41,625 nucleotides of DNA from a virus, in IMG/VR virus record IMGVR_UViG_3300021178_000023, positions 1 through 41,625 of that record, one strand, 5' to 3'. Under the pieces are notes generated by a model that worked only from the letters and a program-made list of their open reading frames with translations, made no database searches and had not been told where the DNA came from. The translations under genes and the position numbers were made by a program. The first letter of the stretch is position 1; every line of letters begins with the position of its first letter. Positions 15,865 through 24,552 of this stretch are shown here, one piece after another.

Positions 15865-16443
15865 TTAACCTGCCACTGCTGCTAATTTTTCGATATCACC
15901 TGGATTTCCACCACCACCGCCTCCGCCAAACATATTTTTACCAATATTATGTGCAGCTTCATTAGCAATTGTAGGAAGAAATCCCGTAACTCCAGGCTTT
16001 TCAACATTTTCATAAGGTTTAATATTGAAAGCATTTAATTGATTTGAATAAGGCTGTTGAGCATATTGTAGAGCTTGACTTGAAGCTTGATTCATCAAAT
16101 CACCACGGATTTTGGCAATTTGACTTGAAAGAGTTGAGCCGGCATGTGCTAATGTCTGATTCATTGCAGAAGATGATTTTGATTGACCACCACCAAATCT
16201 TTCAGCAATTCCAGGAGCAATTTCTTCGTTAAATTGATCTATCAAAGGTTGTTCAAAAACAGAAGTATCCCCGGAAAGTAATTTCATTAACCAATCATTA
16301 CCGGCTTGGTATAGAGGATTTTCTTCAATTCCATTTTCTCCACGTTGCAATCCTTCTAAAACTTTAGTATTTTCCTTAGAATAATTTCTTTGTTGTTTAA
16401 TTTTTGAGTCGCTTCCGACAATGTGATCCCATAATGACGGCAT
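15865..16443 (-). CDS. Small ejection-type virion protein
   Basis: A 192-residue protein starting MPSLWDHIVGSDSKIKQQRN. The block APGIAERFGGGQSKSSSAMN, QTLAHAGSTLSSQIAKIRGD is a pattern I associate with internal proteins of P22-like and related podoviruses. The C-terminus has a run of glycines before GNPGDIEKLAAV. It lies one base from the next internal protein gene. It probably enters the cell with DNA or shapes the portal channel; that is inference. Confidence 0.5.
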   Translation of the reverse strand: MPSLWDHIVGSDSKIKQQRNYSKENTKVLEGLQRGENGIEENPLYQAGNDWLMKLLSGDTSVFEQPLIDQFNEEIAPGIAERFGGGQSKSSSAMNQTLAHAGSTLSSQIAKIRGDLMNQASSQALQYAQQPYSNQLNAFNIKPYENVEKPGVTGFLPTIANEAAHNIGKNMFGGGGGGGNPGDIEKLAAVAG

Positions 16444-16450
16444 AAAAACC

Positions 16451-16999
16451 TCAATTTTTTATGTATTCTAATATTATATTTGTCTGTGTCCAAGCTGAAC
16501 GATTATTTCCTGTTTTTATATATACCTTAGTATCATCGCACCAGATAGCAATACTTTCTCCGGCAGTCGGTGAAGCAAATCCTATAATGATATATTTTTG
16601 TTGTCCAGAAGTTGCAGAAGGATTTTTCGACTCTGCATAAATATTGGTGAAAAAACCAGTAGATGTAAGAGTAATCCCATGAGCCATGCTTCCTGTTGTA
16701 TTATTTGGAAGATTAGTTGAATTTGCATTAGTAGCATCAACCCATTTTAAAACCTTGCGAAAAACAAATCTTGGCAGATTAGATTGTGTTGCGGAATTGC
16801 TACCAAACCATGTTTGTCCTGTAACTATTTCTTGAAGAGAATATCTTCCAATTTCGCGAACATTGATTGCAGATGCAGTATCTCTTTCTCTCTGAGTATA
16901 AAATTCTTCGAAATCTTCACCTTCTTCGGGAAGTTGAAATTCTTCAGCAAGAAAATTAACAACTGAATTTGCAGGTCCAAAAGTATTGTTATAGCTCAT
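16451..16999 (-). CDS. Tail or head-tail protein of unknown family
   Basis: A 182-residue protein. The N-terminal 45 residues are acidic (AEEFQLPEEGEDFEEFYTQR). The C-terminal 110 residues are beta-rich (SMAHGITLTSTGFFTNIYAE, QKYIIIGFASPTAGESIAIW, DDTKVYIKTGNN), resembling virion surface or adsorption modules. It overlaps the start/stop of the hub gene upstream. Not assigned. Confidence 0.5.
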   Translation of the reverse strand: MSYNNTFGPANSVVNFLAEEFQLPEEGEDFEEFYTQRERDTASAINVREIGRYSLQEIVTGQTWFGSNSATQSNLPRFVFRKVLKWVDATNANSTNLPNNTTGSMAHGITLTSTGFFTNIYAESKNPSATSGQQKYIIIGFASPTAGESIAIWCDDTKVYIKTGNNRSAWTQTNIILEYIKN

Positions 17000-18804
17000 T
17001 AATGTCTCAAACGCCCCTCTTTTCTAGTCCAAAGAACTACGCCCTGAAGAACAAATGGTTGTACTGATTGAATGGGATCAGTTATTTGACTTTGTGAAAG
17101 TGTAAATCTCAGAAGATGAACACGAGCTGTAGCACCTAAAAACACTCTTACATATCTAGAAGCATTTTGAACTTCTGAGGTTGTGACAGTTAATGTTTTT
17201 ATTGGCATTTCAAGATTATCATCGACATAATATTGAACTGTAATAGCTCCGCCATTGTTTGGAGGATTGGCAACAACAGTACTATCAATATACAAATCCA
17301 TATATTGAAGACGACAACGAGCACCTTCGCCAATGTAAGGATTCATAAATTTTGTATCTATGATAAAATTGATTGGTTTATTTACAGGTTTCCCCATGAC
17401 ATTGGGACCGACTTGATCTTGATCATTAGCTTCAACATCAAAAACTTTGTAAACATTTCCATATTGATCACCGGCAAGAATTTGTGGGAAACTATTTTGA
17501 AACCAAGGTGCATTCCATGATTCATCTTGATTTTGCCATTCATCCATAGGAATATTGACAAAATCTGACCAGATAAGATCATTGAAGGTCTGATAATATC
17601 CAAAACAAGTAAAGTTCATGTTATATCTAGACCAAGTTTTATCTAAATAATTGTAAGCTAGAACTTTATTAGGATATTTATTTGGATCTGTATTATCTGG
17701 ACTGCTATAGCACCAATAAGCCGTTTGACGATAAAAATCACGAATACCTTGAACTTTCTGTAGATCAGCAAGATTAGTTCCAATTTGCATAGATTGGAAT
17801 GTTTGATCAGGAATTTTCTCATCAATTCTTTTTAAGGTATTAGTATTGGATGCAATGAATCCATAACGTGAAAATGTCAAAACTGCTTCATCAAATTCTA
17901 TAGAGGCAAAAGTGGAATCAGCACCATATTGAGTATTGATTCTTTCCCATTCAAAAGGATTAACAGTTTCACCAACATATTTCAGTCTCCAAGTACTTTT
18001 TTGAAAGAAAACAATAAGAGTATTTCTTACAATTCCTGCACCAATGATTCTTTCATCAGTATCTGCATCTGTATATCCTCCACGACCAGGAATATCACTA
18101 CGCCAAGCATCATTATCCGGTGCTGACCAATTCGGAGGAGGTGCGACTGGAGGATCAGGAATTACTGGAGGATTAATAGTAGGATTTTGACAATAAGGTG
18201 TACCGATTTGACACCATCTAGCACGTTGAAAAAAAGGAATACTATTTTCCACAGTATTTAAAATGACTAATCTTCTTCTATAAGGAATAATTATCAAACA
18301 TGAAGTAACATAAGTTGGACTAGTCCCATCAGGATTAGCACCAACTAATGGAAATTGATTACTCCAACCATTTAGAGAATTACCATTCCAGATTCTTATA
18401 GGATCTTTATTATTCGTAGTCCAAAGCGAATCTGCAAAATTGCTAGAATAAAAAAAATTAGTATTTGTTCCTGTCCAGGTGACAGGTGAAAAATCAGAAA
18501 AAAAAGAAATATTATTATAAACAGGAGGTAAAGGTGAATTTTTAAGTAAAAATGCTTGTGTAGTATTGAAAGCTATTTGTTGTGGTAAACCTGAATTAGG
18601 AATTAGATATTGAGGAAGTCCCATAACAGGACCAACAGGAAGAGAAGCAAGAATTTCATAACCTTCACGTTTTTTGACAGTTCCCCGCCAGCAATAAGCA
18701 TCTTCCATTCGAGGAAAAGCATCGCGTCCTATAAGCCATGGCTTATAATATTCGACGAGTCCTCCGCCTTCAATAGGTGCTAATAACTGCGGTTCGAATG
18801 CCAT
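16999..18804 (-). CDS. P22 gp10-like tail hub / DNA-stabilisation protein
   Basis: A 601-residue protein starting MAFEPQLLAPIEGGGLVEYY, then KPWLIGRDAFPRMEDAYCWR and GTVKKREGYEILASLPVGPV. This entry (beginning with a list of parameters, then K-R-x-G-Y) is that of the phage stabilisation/hub family related to P22 gp10. The middle has beta-propeller-like units (RLVILNTVENSIPFFQRARW, NTLIVFFQKSTWRLKYVGET, KVLAYNYLDKTWSRYNMNFT). It would plug the tail and retain packaged DNA. The beta-propeller family assignment is from pattern only; length fits. Confidence 0.6.
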   Translation of the reverse strand: MAFEPQLLAPIEGGGLVEYYKPWLIGRDAFPRMEDAYCWRGTVKKREGYEILASLPVGPVMGLPQYLIPNSGLPQQIAFNTTQAFLLKNSPLPPVYNNISFFSDFSPVTWTGTNTNFFYSSNFADSLWTTNNKDPIRIWNGNSLNGWSNQFPLVGANPDGTSPTYVTSCLIIIPYRRRLVILNTVENSIPFFQRARWCQIGTPYCQNPTINPPVIPDPPVAPPPNWSAPDNDAWRSDIPGRGGYTDADTDERIIGAGIVRNTLIVFFQKSTWRLKYVGETVNPFEWERINTQYGADSTFASIEFDEAVLTFSRYGFIASNTNTLKRIDEKIPDQTFQSMQIGTNLADLQKVQGIRDFYRQTAYWCYSSPDNTDPNKYPNKVLAYNYLDKTWSRYNMNFTCFGYYQTFNDLIWSDFVNIPMDEWQNQDESWNAPWFQNSFPQILAGDQYGNVYKVFDVEANDQDQVGPNVMGKPVNKPINFIIDTKFMNPYIGEGARCRLQYMDLYIDSTVVANPPNNGGAITVQYYVDDNLEMPIKTLTVTTSEVQNASRYVRVFLGATARVHLLRFTLSQSQITDPIQSVQPFVLQGVVLWTRKEGRLRH

Positions 18805-19442
18805 TAACCACCAAAAACTATAAATTGAATATTATCAGGAGTATTGTCTTTAGAACCTGAACTATTTATTGAAAAAAGTTGAAATTCAGAGGAAGTTGGT
18901 GCAAATGAAATTCCATTGTCAAAATTAATATATCCTTGATGATCAGTTGTTTCTCCGGCTGTCACCATGACATAATAATTTGCAGAAGTATAAGCAACTG
19001 TCATTGTTATTTTATATGTTCCTTTGGAAATCCGCTCAACTTTTGTTATATTCTTACTGAAATTTATCGTGCAATTTCCAACAGATGTTCTCGCTGCAAA
19101 ATTACCAGAAGCAATAATGGGAACTGAACCATTAAGATTATTTGAAGAAGTTAATAATATTGCAGCACTTGTGGAATTTCTCCAAAATAACCTACCATTA
19201 CTATCCCAAATTTGACTATCTGATCCATCACCTACAAAAGGAAGATTATCATTTGCTTGATTGAATAAAGAAACTTGAAGATGCCTTCCTTCAAAAGTAG
19301 TCAAATTGTTATCACCATCAAAAATCGAGTGATCTTTTCCAAGCGTATTTAACCAATAGTTTGAATTCGTTTGAAGAATACCTTGGCTTACAGAAAGTAG
19401 TTGACTAGCAGGAGGATTATTGGCATTTAAAGTAAAACTCAT
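18804..19442 (-). CDS. Virion-associated beta-rich protein
   Basis: A 212-residue protein starting MSFTLNANNPPASQLLSVSQ. DDLP-type loops and ISKGTYKITMTVAYTSANYY, then VMVTAGETTDHQGYINFDNG, resemble C-terminal tip or adhesin domains of phage proteins. It is encoded one base from the hub gene. No catalytic motif; function unknown. Confidence 0.5.
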   Translation of the reverse strand: MSFTLNANNPPASQLLSVSQGILQTNSNYWLNTLGKDHSIFDGDNNLTTFEGRHLQVSLFNQANDNLPFVGDGSDSQIWDSNGRLFWRNSTSAAILLTSSNNLNGSVPIIASGNFAARTSVGNCTINFSKNITKVERISKGTYKITMTVAYTSANYYVMVTAGETTDHQGYINFDNGISFAPTSSEFQLFSINSSGSKDNTPDNIQFIVFGG

Positions 19443-19468
19443 AAAACCTCTTGTAAAGCAGATTTACA

Positions 19469-20569
19469 TTAATAAATTGGATATGGTGGGAAAGGAACTG
19501 TTGCACCTTGGCCATCCGAATAAATTGTTGAAATTCTCGAATTGCTCATCTGTTTTAATGTTCTTCTTTGCGCTTCAAGTTTCATTTTTTCATAATAAGG
19601 TAAATATCTTTCTGCTTCTTGATGATCACCTTGACGAATATAAATCTTAATAGAACTTCCATAGACGAGAAGCTGCCACCATTCAAAGAAAGGAGTTGTC
19701 TCTGTTGAAGGAGTTTGTGGTGTACCTGCGGAATTACTATCGCCACTGAATTGTACAATTTCAGAACCTGAATCAAGCAAAACAGTAGGTTGATATTGAG
19801 CAACCATTTTTACTCGATAAGCATCTTGAGGAACAGGACGAACAGTAAATTGTTGATTAAAGAACATTATATCGCGAGGACGAGCCGCAACATAAGCATA
19901 GAAATGAGCATTTATAGATATTCCGGCAGCAGGAATACTAGAAAATGTTATGGAAACAGCTCCGGTTAAATAATTCACGGAACCGGCAATCGTATTTCCA
20001 TTTCTGATTATATTACCTGGATTTGTAAAAACATCTGGAACAACTGAATCTCTAAAATTGTCTGTAGGAATTGTAGTTGTTGTATTTGGACGAGAACATC
20101 CAATTGTCAATGAACCTTGTAAAATTGGAGTCGCAAATAAACTAAAACTAAAAGTAGAATTTATTCCATCAGTTACAGCAACAGACATTTGTACAGTATT
20201 TAAATCTGGCCAAATGCGTTGAAATGTATCTGGATCTTGATACCAGGCAGATTGGTAACCATCAACATAAACAGGGGGAGAAACATTATAAACTGCCTTA
20301 TTTGTACCCTGTAAGGTTATAGGATTACTGACACCTGTACTTATGACAATATCAGTATTTTGTGGAAGAGAATAAACAGAGACATTTGGTACTGTTACGA
20401 ATTCATAATAATTTTTAAGACGTAATGAACGCAATTCTTCAGGAAATTCATATAAATAGAAATCATTGATATAATTATCAATTTCACTATCGGTCATTTG
20501 AGTGACATCAAAATTACCGGTAATATTTCTAATTTCCTGACGAAGTCGAACAAGATTCCAAGTTGTCAT
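19469..20569 (-). CDS. Head-tail adaptor / tail accessory protein candidate
   Basis: A 366-residue protein starting MTTWNLVRLRQEIRNITGNF. Residues 1-45 are helical with MTDSEIDNYINDFYLYEFPE, the entry pattern of gp4-like head-completion/adaptor proteins of P22-type phages. A longer beta-rich region follows, then WQLLVYGSSIKIYIRQGDHQ near the C-terminus. It ends IYSDGQGATVPFPPYPIY. It overlaps the upstream gene by 4 bases and lies between capsid-side and hub genes, as an adaptor would. The adaptor call is inference; the order of genes supports it. Confidence 0.5.
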   Translation of the reverse strand: MTTWNLVRLRQEIRNITGNFDVTQMTDSEIDNYINDFYLYEFPEELRSLRLKNYYEFVTVPNVSVYSLPQNTDIVISTGVSNPITLQGTNKAVYNVSPPVYVDGYQSAWYQDPDTFQRIWPDLNTVQMSVAVTDGINSTFSFSLFATPILQGSLTIGCSRPNTTTTIPTDNFRDSVVPDVFTNPGNIIRNGNTIAGSVNYLTGAVSITFSSIPAAGISINAHFYAYVAARPRDIMFFNQQFTVRPVPQDAYRVKMVAQYQPTVLLDSGSEIVQFSGDSNSAGTPQTPSTETTPFFEWWQLLVYGSSIKIYIRQGDHQEAERYLPYYEKMKLEAQRRTLKQMSNSRISTIYSDGQGATVPFPPYPIY

Positions 20570-20940
20570 CTAAATTCTGCCGCTACAAATTCATAACGAT
20601 TAAAAGGTTTATTTATTTTCAGATGTTTACCATTGTCACCAAGAAGATGATCATGTTTGATATGAGCACAATATTGTTTTATTCCTTTTGCAACAGAAAG
20701 AGGAATTGTATAAAGAATACCATCTTCAAGAACTTGATTGAAGATAGCCATTCCTTTATAAAGTCTCATGCAAACTCTAGCCGGTTGACCGGGACACTCA
20801 ATATTTCTAAATATTCCTGTAACCATACGATCAGTTTCAGGAGTCATTGCTTCAACAGATTCTAAATTTTTTGCAGTTTTTCCGATCGAAGGAGCTTCAT
20901 AAATTTTTGGAGAATCTTCGAATTTTTTTGCTTTAGCCAT
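20566..20940 (-). CDS. Capsid-side hypothetical protein
   Basis: A 124-residue protein starting MAKAKKFEDSPKIYEAPSIG. It has Lys/Pro-rich ends and a folded core (MVTGIFRNIECPGQPARVCM, RLYKGMAIFNQVLEDGILYT, IPLSVAKGIKQYCAHIKHDH). It sits between a surface-type capsid gene and the adaptor gene, start/stop overlapped, so a head-completion role is plausible. The pattern is reminiscent of small proteins beside N4-gp56 capsid genes, but I cannot name the family. Confidence 0.5.
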   Translation of the reverse strand: MAKAKKFEDSPKIYEAPSIGKTAKNLESVEAMTPETDRMVTGIFRNIECPGQPARVCMRLYKGMAIFNQVLEDGILYTIPLSVAKGIKQYCAHIKHDHLLGDNGKHLKINKPFNRYEFVAAEFR

Positions 20941-20984
20941 GATTTACCTTTTTATGAAAGAGGGGGTTTAATCCCCCTCTATAA

Positions 20985-21962
20985 TTATTGATTAATATCT
21001 GCTCTGATAGCTCTATAGTAGATCACATCATTAGCAACCGGCATAACCAGAGTGCCATCGCCAGTTCCAAGAATAACACCTTGGAAGTTTTGATTATGAA
21101 CTTGATCATCTAAGAGATCCTGTGCAGGGAGACCTGTAGGACCTGCACCCATAGGAACAACTCTTGGGAAGTTGCTCTTTTCAGGAGTGACAACAGCAGG
21201 CCATGCAAAAGCAGTAAATGCTGTCGAATCTATTGAACCAATAGTGAAAGTTTGAGCAGTCACGGCGGTGATAACACCGAATAGACCATTGGCTTCTTTC
21301 ATTCCAAAATTAGTTGGAACATAAACTTTAACTTCTTGACCCACAACTAAGCCATGATTGGAAGCAGTAGTTACAACCATAGGATTAGCAGCAGTGATAT
21401 TAGAAATCAAAGTTACTTTTGGTACAAAGGATGGAGGTACTAATTGTTTGCGAATAGTGAATGCAGATTCATTGCTGAAATTAGCTGTATTCATAAAAGC
21501 AGGATTAGTAATTACAAATTGACTAGAGCTATTCACAGTAGCTACTTGGAAAATGTTTCCACCAATTTGTTTCATAACAGTATTGTTATAAACGCGGAAT
21601 AAATCACCTACCGCTAAGCCATGACCTACGACATTAAAAGTCCCTGTCGCCTTGGTAATGACCCCACCCGTTAAAGCAGGCCCAAAAGAATCTTGAGTTG
21701 AAGCATTGTAAGGTGTAACACCTCCACTTAACATCAAGAAATCATTTGTTGTTGTAGCTGCTGTGCTTGCTTGTGCATACAGCTCTCCATTAGGTAAATT
21801 TTGATTCCATTCACCTTCATAAATTTGATTCGCGACATTATTTCCATATTGGGTTTGATTCCAAAAATGGAAACTTGTAGGAACAAAACCTAAGTTAATT
21901 GAAAAAGGTGCAGCAACCACCTTAAAAGAATTTTCAACAACTTGCATTTGTGATGTAGGCAT
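20985..21962 (-). CDS. Capsid decoration-like protein with FCCH-type beta domain
   Basis: A 325-residue protein after AGGAGGG. It contains two successive beta-barrel-like units: GTFNVVGHGLAVGDLFRVYN (about residues 105-150) and MVVTTASNHGLVVGQEVKVY to TAFAWP (about 195-250). Both have the H-G-x-x-x-G-D/Q-x-V pattern of ubiquitin-activating-enzyme FCCH domains that phages use in virion proteins. The second matches the protein at 28684-29073 in nearly every key position. It directly follows the capsid gene, so it probably decorates the head or forms a minor capsid part. Confidence 0.55.
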   Translation of the reverse strand: MPTSQMQVVENSFKVVAAPFSINLGFVPTSFHFWNQTQYGNNVANQIYEGEWNQNLPNGELYAQASTAATTTNDFLMLSGGVTPYNASTQDSFGPALTGGVITKATGTFNVVGHGLAVGDLFRVYNNTVMKQIGGNIFQVATVNSSSQFVITNPAFMNTANFSNESAFTIRKQLVPPSFVPKVTLISNITAANPMVVTTASNHGLVVGQEVKVYVPTNFGMKEANGLFGVITAVTAQTFTIGSIDSTAFTAFAWPAVVTPEKSNFPRVVPMGAGPTGLPAQDLLDDQVHNQNFQGVILGTGDGTLVMPVANDVIYYRAIRADINQ

Positions 21963-21973
21963 AATCTACCCTC

Positions 21974-22924
21974 CTATGAATGTGTAGCGCGTAGATTAAA
22001 GACCCAAGAATCGTTCAAGATACGAGGAACTTGAGCGAACTTGTATGCACCTAACTGCAACCTACGAAGCGGATCGGTAGGTCCACCTGGAGGTGTATAA
22101 ATAAATTCAGCTGTTGCTCGTGTCAAATCAACGCAAGCATAAGCTTCTTGACCTGTGATGAAAATGTTAGCAACAGTATTTCCATTCAATGAAGCATTAG
22201 GTGAAAGGCTTCCTAAGCTACTGTAGAGGAATCTTACATTACCTACAGAACCCCATTCCGCATTCAAAATATTCATTGACGCCGGATATTGGGCTTGTGA
22301 GATAAAACCATCCACAGATTCTAGGTCATCGAGGAACGTAGAATTCATCATTCCCCAGAAAGCTTCACGAATTGGCGATGTCCCGAATTTCAAGCTGCCT
22401 TCTATATTGTCAGAAATCATCATGCTATTATTTGTAAGCAATTGAAAAACGACAGTATTGATATCAGCCCGCGATAATTCCGTAGGATTATCGCCATTCG
22501 AACCATTTACACAATTGAATACAGCCGCTGTTGACTGCAACATATTGCGTGTGAGTTCATCTTCAGTTTCTCTCATGGATTGCGCTAAAAGAGATACAGT
22601 CTGATTAAGCACAGGATCTTCATTGATGAACATGACCTGATCGGTAATAGTTACATATGTCCCATACCAATCCAGTCTGGCATCAATATCTATAGCAGTA
22701 AGAACTTGTCCTGGTGGAGTAAGTCCTGAATCTGGAAGTGGTACTGTAGCAGTAGCCAAGTTAGTATATCGGCGATAACGCGCGACACGGCCGCTATTAG
22801 GCGGCATTTCTTTTTTCATAGCCATTTGCTTATGAATTAGCTTTGGCATTGGACGTGACAAAAGCACGTTATCAAACCATTGCTGAATTGGAGCTGGAAG
22901 GCTATTAGTTGTAGTAATTGTCAT
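21974..22924 (-). CDS. Major capsid protein, N4-gp56 family
   Basis: A 316-residue protein. SGRVARYRRYTNLATATVPL, PDSGLTPPGQVLTAIDIDAR and YGTYVTITDQVMFINEDPVL reproduce the conserved core of the N4-gp56 major capsid family (R-F-R-R-Y, then T-E-G-x-T-P, G-Q-x-L, Y-G-x-x-x-x-I-T-D). The helix ESMRETEDELTRNMLQSTAA-like segment follows as in the family. It is shorter than N4 gp56 (about 400), consistent with lean HK97-fold capsids. Downstream of scaffold, as expected. Confidence 0.85.
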   Translation of the reverse strand: MTITTTNSLPAPIQQWFDNVLLSRPMPKLIHKQMAMKKEMPPNSGRVARYRRYTNLATATVPLPDSGLTPPGQVLTAIDIDARLDWYGTYVTITDQVMFINEDPVLNQTVSLLAQSMRETEDELTRNMLQSTAAVFNCVNGSNGDNPTELSRADINTVVFQLLTNNSMMISDNIEGSLKFGTSPIREAFWGMMNSTFLDDLESVDGFISQAQYPASMNILNAEWGSVGNVRFLYSSLGSLSPNASLNGNTVANIFITGQEAYACVDLTRATAEFIYTPPGGPTDPLRRLQLGAYKFAQVPRILNDSWVFNLRATHS

Positions 22925-22928
22925 TTAT

Positions 22929-23624
22929 TTAACGTCCTCCGCGCGCATACTTCTGCGAAAGATTCCAAATTTCTTGCTGCGACATTTTTGAGACATCGCC
23001 GACTTGAGACTTCAAAGGAACAGGAGCAGAATGAGAACTTGCAGGACGCTCAGAGTTTTTTAAGATCTTTGCAGCCTTAGGGCTTACATTTTGTTGCTGG
23101 CTTTGAGCCTCATATTCATCTGATAATTTTCCTAACTTATAGGCAGTCAGAGCAGGATTTGGACTTGTAGCAATCTTATGCGCAAGTGCCGGATCTTTCT
23201 GTATTTGAGGAAGAGTGAAAGTATTGATGACATAATCATAATCGGAATGTTTTGCTCTAGCTTCGGCTTCAGCATGTTGAACTTTACGTTCAATTTGCAT
23301 TTGAGACTCGATTTGTTGTCTCGAAGAATCAGCAGCCTGTTTAGCTTTCTTTTCAGCAAGCCTTTGCGCTTGTGCGAAAGTAATTTGATCATTGGGATCA
23401 AAATCAGCAAATTCATCAGGTTCAGGAGGGGGTTTAACTTTGGTGAAATCTTCCATCTGCCGTCGCAGAGCTTCAATCTCAGCCTTTTGTGTTTGCATGA
23501 CCTCCCGGGCCTGCTTCCAATGTATATTTTCCGGTGCCTCCACCGGTTTTGTCTCTTCTACTTTTACTTCTTCCTGAACAGATTCTTCCTGCACAGGTTG
23601 TTCAATTTTTTCTTCTTCTGTCAT
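22929..23624 (-). CDS. Scaffolding protein
   Basis: The start is placed at ATG 23624 (MTEEEKIEQPVQEESVQEEV); an upstream in-frame start lacks support. About 231 residues. Acidic Pro/Glu-rich N-terminus, a long coiled coil in the middle (ALRRQMEDFTKV, ITFAQAQRLAEKKAKQAADS, QQIESQMQIERKVQHAEAEA), then a flexible basic C-terminus ending KYARGGR. This is the usual make-up of scaffold proteins, and it lies directly before the capsid gene. The basic tail would contact the capsid. Confidence 0.75.
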   Translation of the reverse strand: MTEEEKIEQPVQEESVQEEVKVEETKPVEAPENIHWKQAREVMQTQKAEIEALRRQMEDFTKVKPPPEPDEFADFDPNDQITFAQAQRLAEKKAKQAADSSRQQIESQMQIERKVQHAEAEARAKHSDYDYVINTFTLPQIQKDPALAHKIATSPNPALTAYKLGKLSDEYEAQSQQQNVSPKAAKILKNSERPASSHSAPVPLKSQVGDVSKMSQQEIWNLSQKYARGGR

Positions 23625-23662
23625 TTTTACCCTAAGTAGCATTGGCGAGTTGCTGTACAGCC

Positions 23663-23741
23663 AAACGCCCGTAATCCGGCGACGATATTGAAAAAACGCC
23701 CTTGACCTGGCGACGGTGACAAGTAAACAATTTACTTGTCA
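23663..23741. promoter_or_regulatory. Tandem mini-hairpins and 25-bp palindrome before scaffold gene
   Basis: Two 22-base units (23663-23684 and 23694-23715) match at 18 positions. Each has CGCC, eight bases, GGCG, and all four differences fall in the eight-base loop region. Next is the perfect inverted repeat TGACAAGTAAA-caa-TTTACTTGTCA (23717-23741), whose core recurs before the portal gene. In minus-strand mRNA these lie in the leader of scaffold and capsid. They may bind a regulator or shape the leader. Confidence 0.6.
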
Positions 23742-23768
23742 TTTGTGACAAAAAAAATAGGCGTGAGC

Positions 23769-24164
23769 CTAATACAATAAAACTTTATCTAAATCAGCGA
23801 TCTTGCCCAGCTTATCGAAACTAGCAATGACTTCGGGAATGGGTTCGTTAGTGCCTGATACGGACCATGTTGGCCAATCTCCTGCTAGGCACCATTCCAA
23901 AGTCAAGGTTCCGGTTGAGTTATCAACGCCGAATAACATGCAAGAGAGCATCATTGGAGGCTTTTTTGCCATGGCTACGATCTTCTGTTTGATCATATTT
24001 GGATGCATGGAAAAAGGTTTAGCATGGACAAGGATGAAGTACTTTTCACTCTTATCTTTAAACTTATCTAAAGCCTCTTGGATATACTGCATGAGGCGTT
24101 TTGTCATCGCCATGCGAGTTTCACCAATCTCTTGTTTAGTAGCAATATAAGGAACAGAAGCCAT
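23769..24164 (-). CDS. Hypothetical protein in head cluster
   Basis: A 131-residue protein starting MASVPYIATKQEIGETRMAM. A basic helix with KRLMQYIQEALDKFKDKSEK, then KYFILVHAKPFSMHPNMIKQ and a beta part (SCMLFGVDNSTGTLTLEWCL AGDWP pattern), ending DLDKVLLY. No family was recognised. It shares a base with the upstream gene at 24164 and is probably expressed with the scaffold. Confidence 0.55.
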   Translation of the reverse strand: MASVPYIATKQEIGETRMAMTKRLMQYIQEALDKFKDKSEKYFILVHAKPFSMHPNMIKQKIVAMAKKPPMMLSCMLFGVDNSTGTLTLEWCLAGDWPTWSVSGTNEPIPEVIASFDKLGKIADLDKVLLY

Positions 24165-24352
24165 TAATATTTCCTACGTAGATCTGATTTAACTCTTTTT
24201 TGATCACGTTTAACGATAGTGGCTTGGTGTGAATTGTATTCATTACCTCTTTCTGCACTTGGAAAATAAGGTTGTTCTGGACCTTTGCCAGCATTTCCAT
24301 ATCCAAGATCATAATCTTGTTTTTGTGGGCCTTTATCAGGATTACCGCGCAT
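24164..24352 (-). CDS. Small basic protein in head cluster
   Basis: A 62-residue protein starting MRGNPDKGPQKQDYDLGYGN. It is polar, Gly/Pro/Lys-rich and probably disordered, ending KRVKSDLRRKY. A degenerate copy of the CAAGTAAA-type palindrome (24366-24384) precedes its start. It is the first minus-strand gene after the Ro60 insertion, so it may start a separate late transcript. Confidence 0.5.
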   Translation of the reverse strand: MRGNPDKGPQKQDYDLGYGNAGKGPEQPYFPSAERGNEYNSHQATIVKRDQKRVKSDLRRKY

Positions 24353-24365
24353 ATAAACCTCTTGT

Positions 24366-24384
24366 TAACTAAAATCTTTACTTG
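24366..24384. promoter_or_regulatory. Degenerate copy of 19-bp palindrome
   Basis: TAACTAAA-atc-TTTACTTG: the right half is exact and the left half matches six of eight positions of CAAGTAAA. It lies 14 bases before the minus-strand gene at 24352, in the same setting as the exact copies at 23720 and 28632. Confidence 0.45.
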
Positions 24385-24425
24385 TCATCAATGTATAACG
24401 TAAGAATTATTTTAGTAAAGAAACA

Positions 24426-24454
24426 TTGTGTAAAAAGAGAGAGTTTGGTAAGAT
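24426..24454 (+). promoter_or_regulatory. Sigma70-type promoter for the Y RNA/Ro60 locus
   Basis: A -35 box TTGTGT (24426-24431), a 17-base spacer and a -10 box TAAGAT (24449-24454). Initiation 7 bases downstream would fall at 24461, exactly the first paired base of Y-like module 1. The -10 box and spacing are the same as at the promoter at 30571 before the RNA-repair operon. Confidence 0.65.
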
Positions 24455-24460
24455 TTGTTT

Positions 24461-24552
24461 CATCGTGGCGATAGTATTCAGTTACTTTGGTTAAAGCCAG
24501 CGTTAGTTGGTGCTGAGATCGAACTCGGCTGAACTGAATACGATGGAACCCG
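24461..24552 (+). ncRNA. Y RNA-like module 1 with tRNA-like head (YrlA type)
   Basis: CATC (24461-24464), then GTGGCGATA, then GTATTCAGTT (24474-24483) pairing perfectly with AACTGAATAC (24532-24541), then GATG (24542-24545) pairing with CATC. The unpaired GTGGCGATA on one strand beside a long helix is what a Ro60-binding stem looks like. The head has three hairpins: CTTT-GGTT-AAAG (D-like with GG loop), CCAGC-GTTA-GTTGG, and GCTGAG-ATCGAA-CTCGGC (T-like with TCGAA). Known bacterial YrlA RNAs combine a Ro-binding stem with a tRNA-like module. The fold was read by eye; the fit with modules 2 and 3 is the main evidence. Confidence 0.75.

Noticed and set aside
23717-23741. Rho-independent terminator at the perfect inverted repeat
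   Set aside because: The A-rich tract follows on plus (T-run precedes the stem on minus), so the T-run is on the wrong side; an operator-type site fits better.
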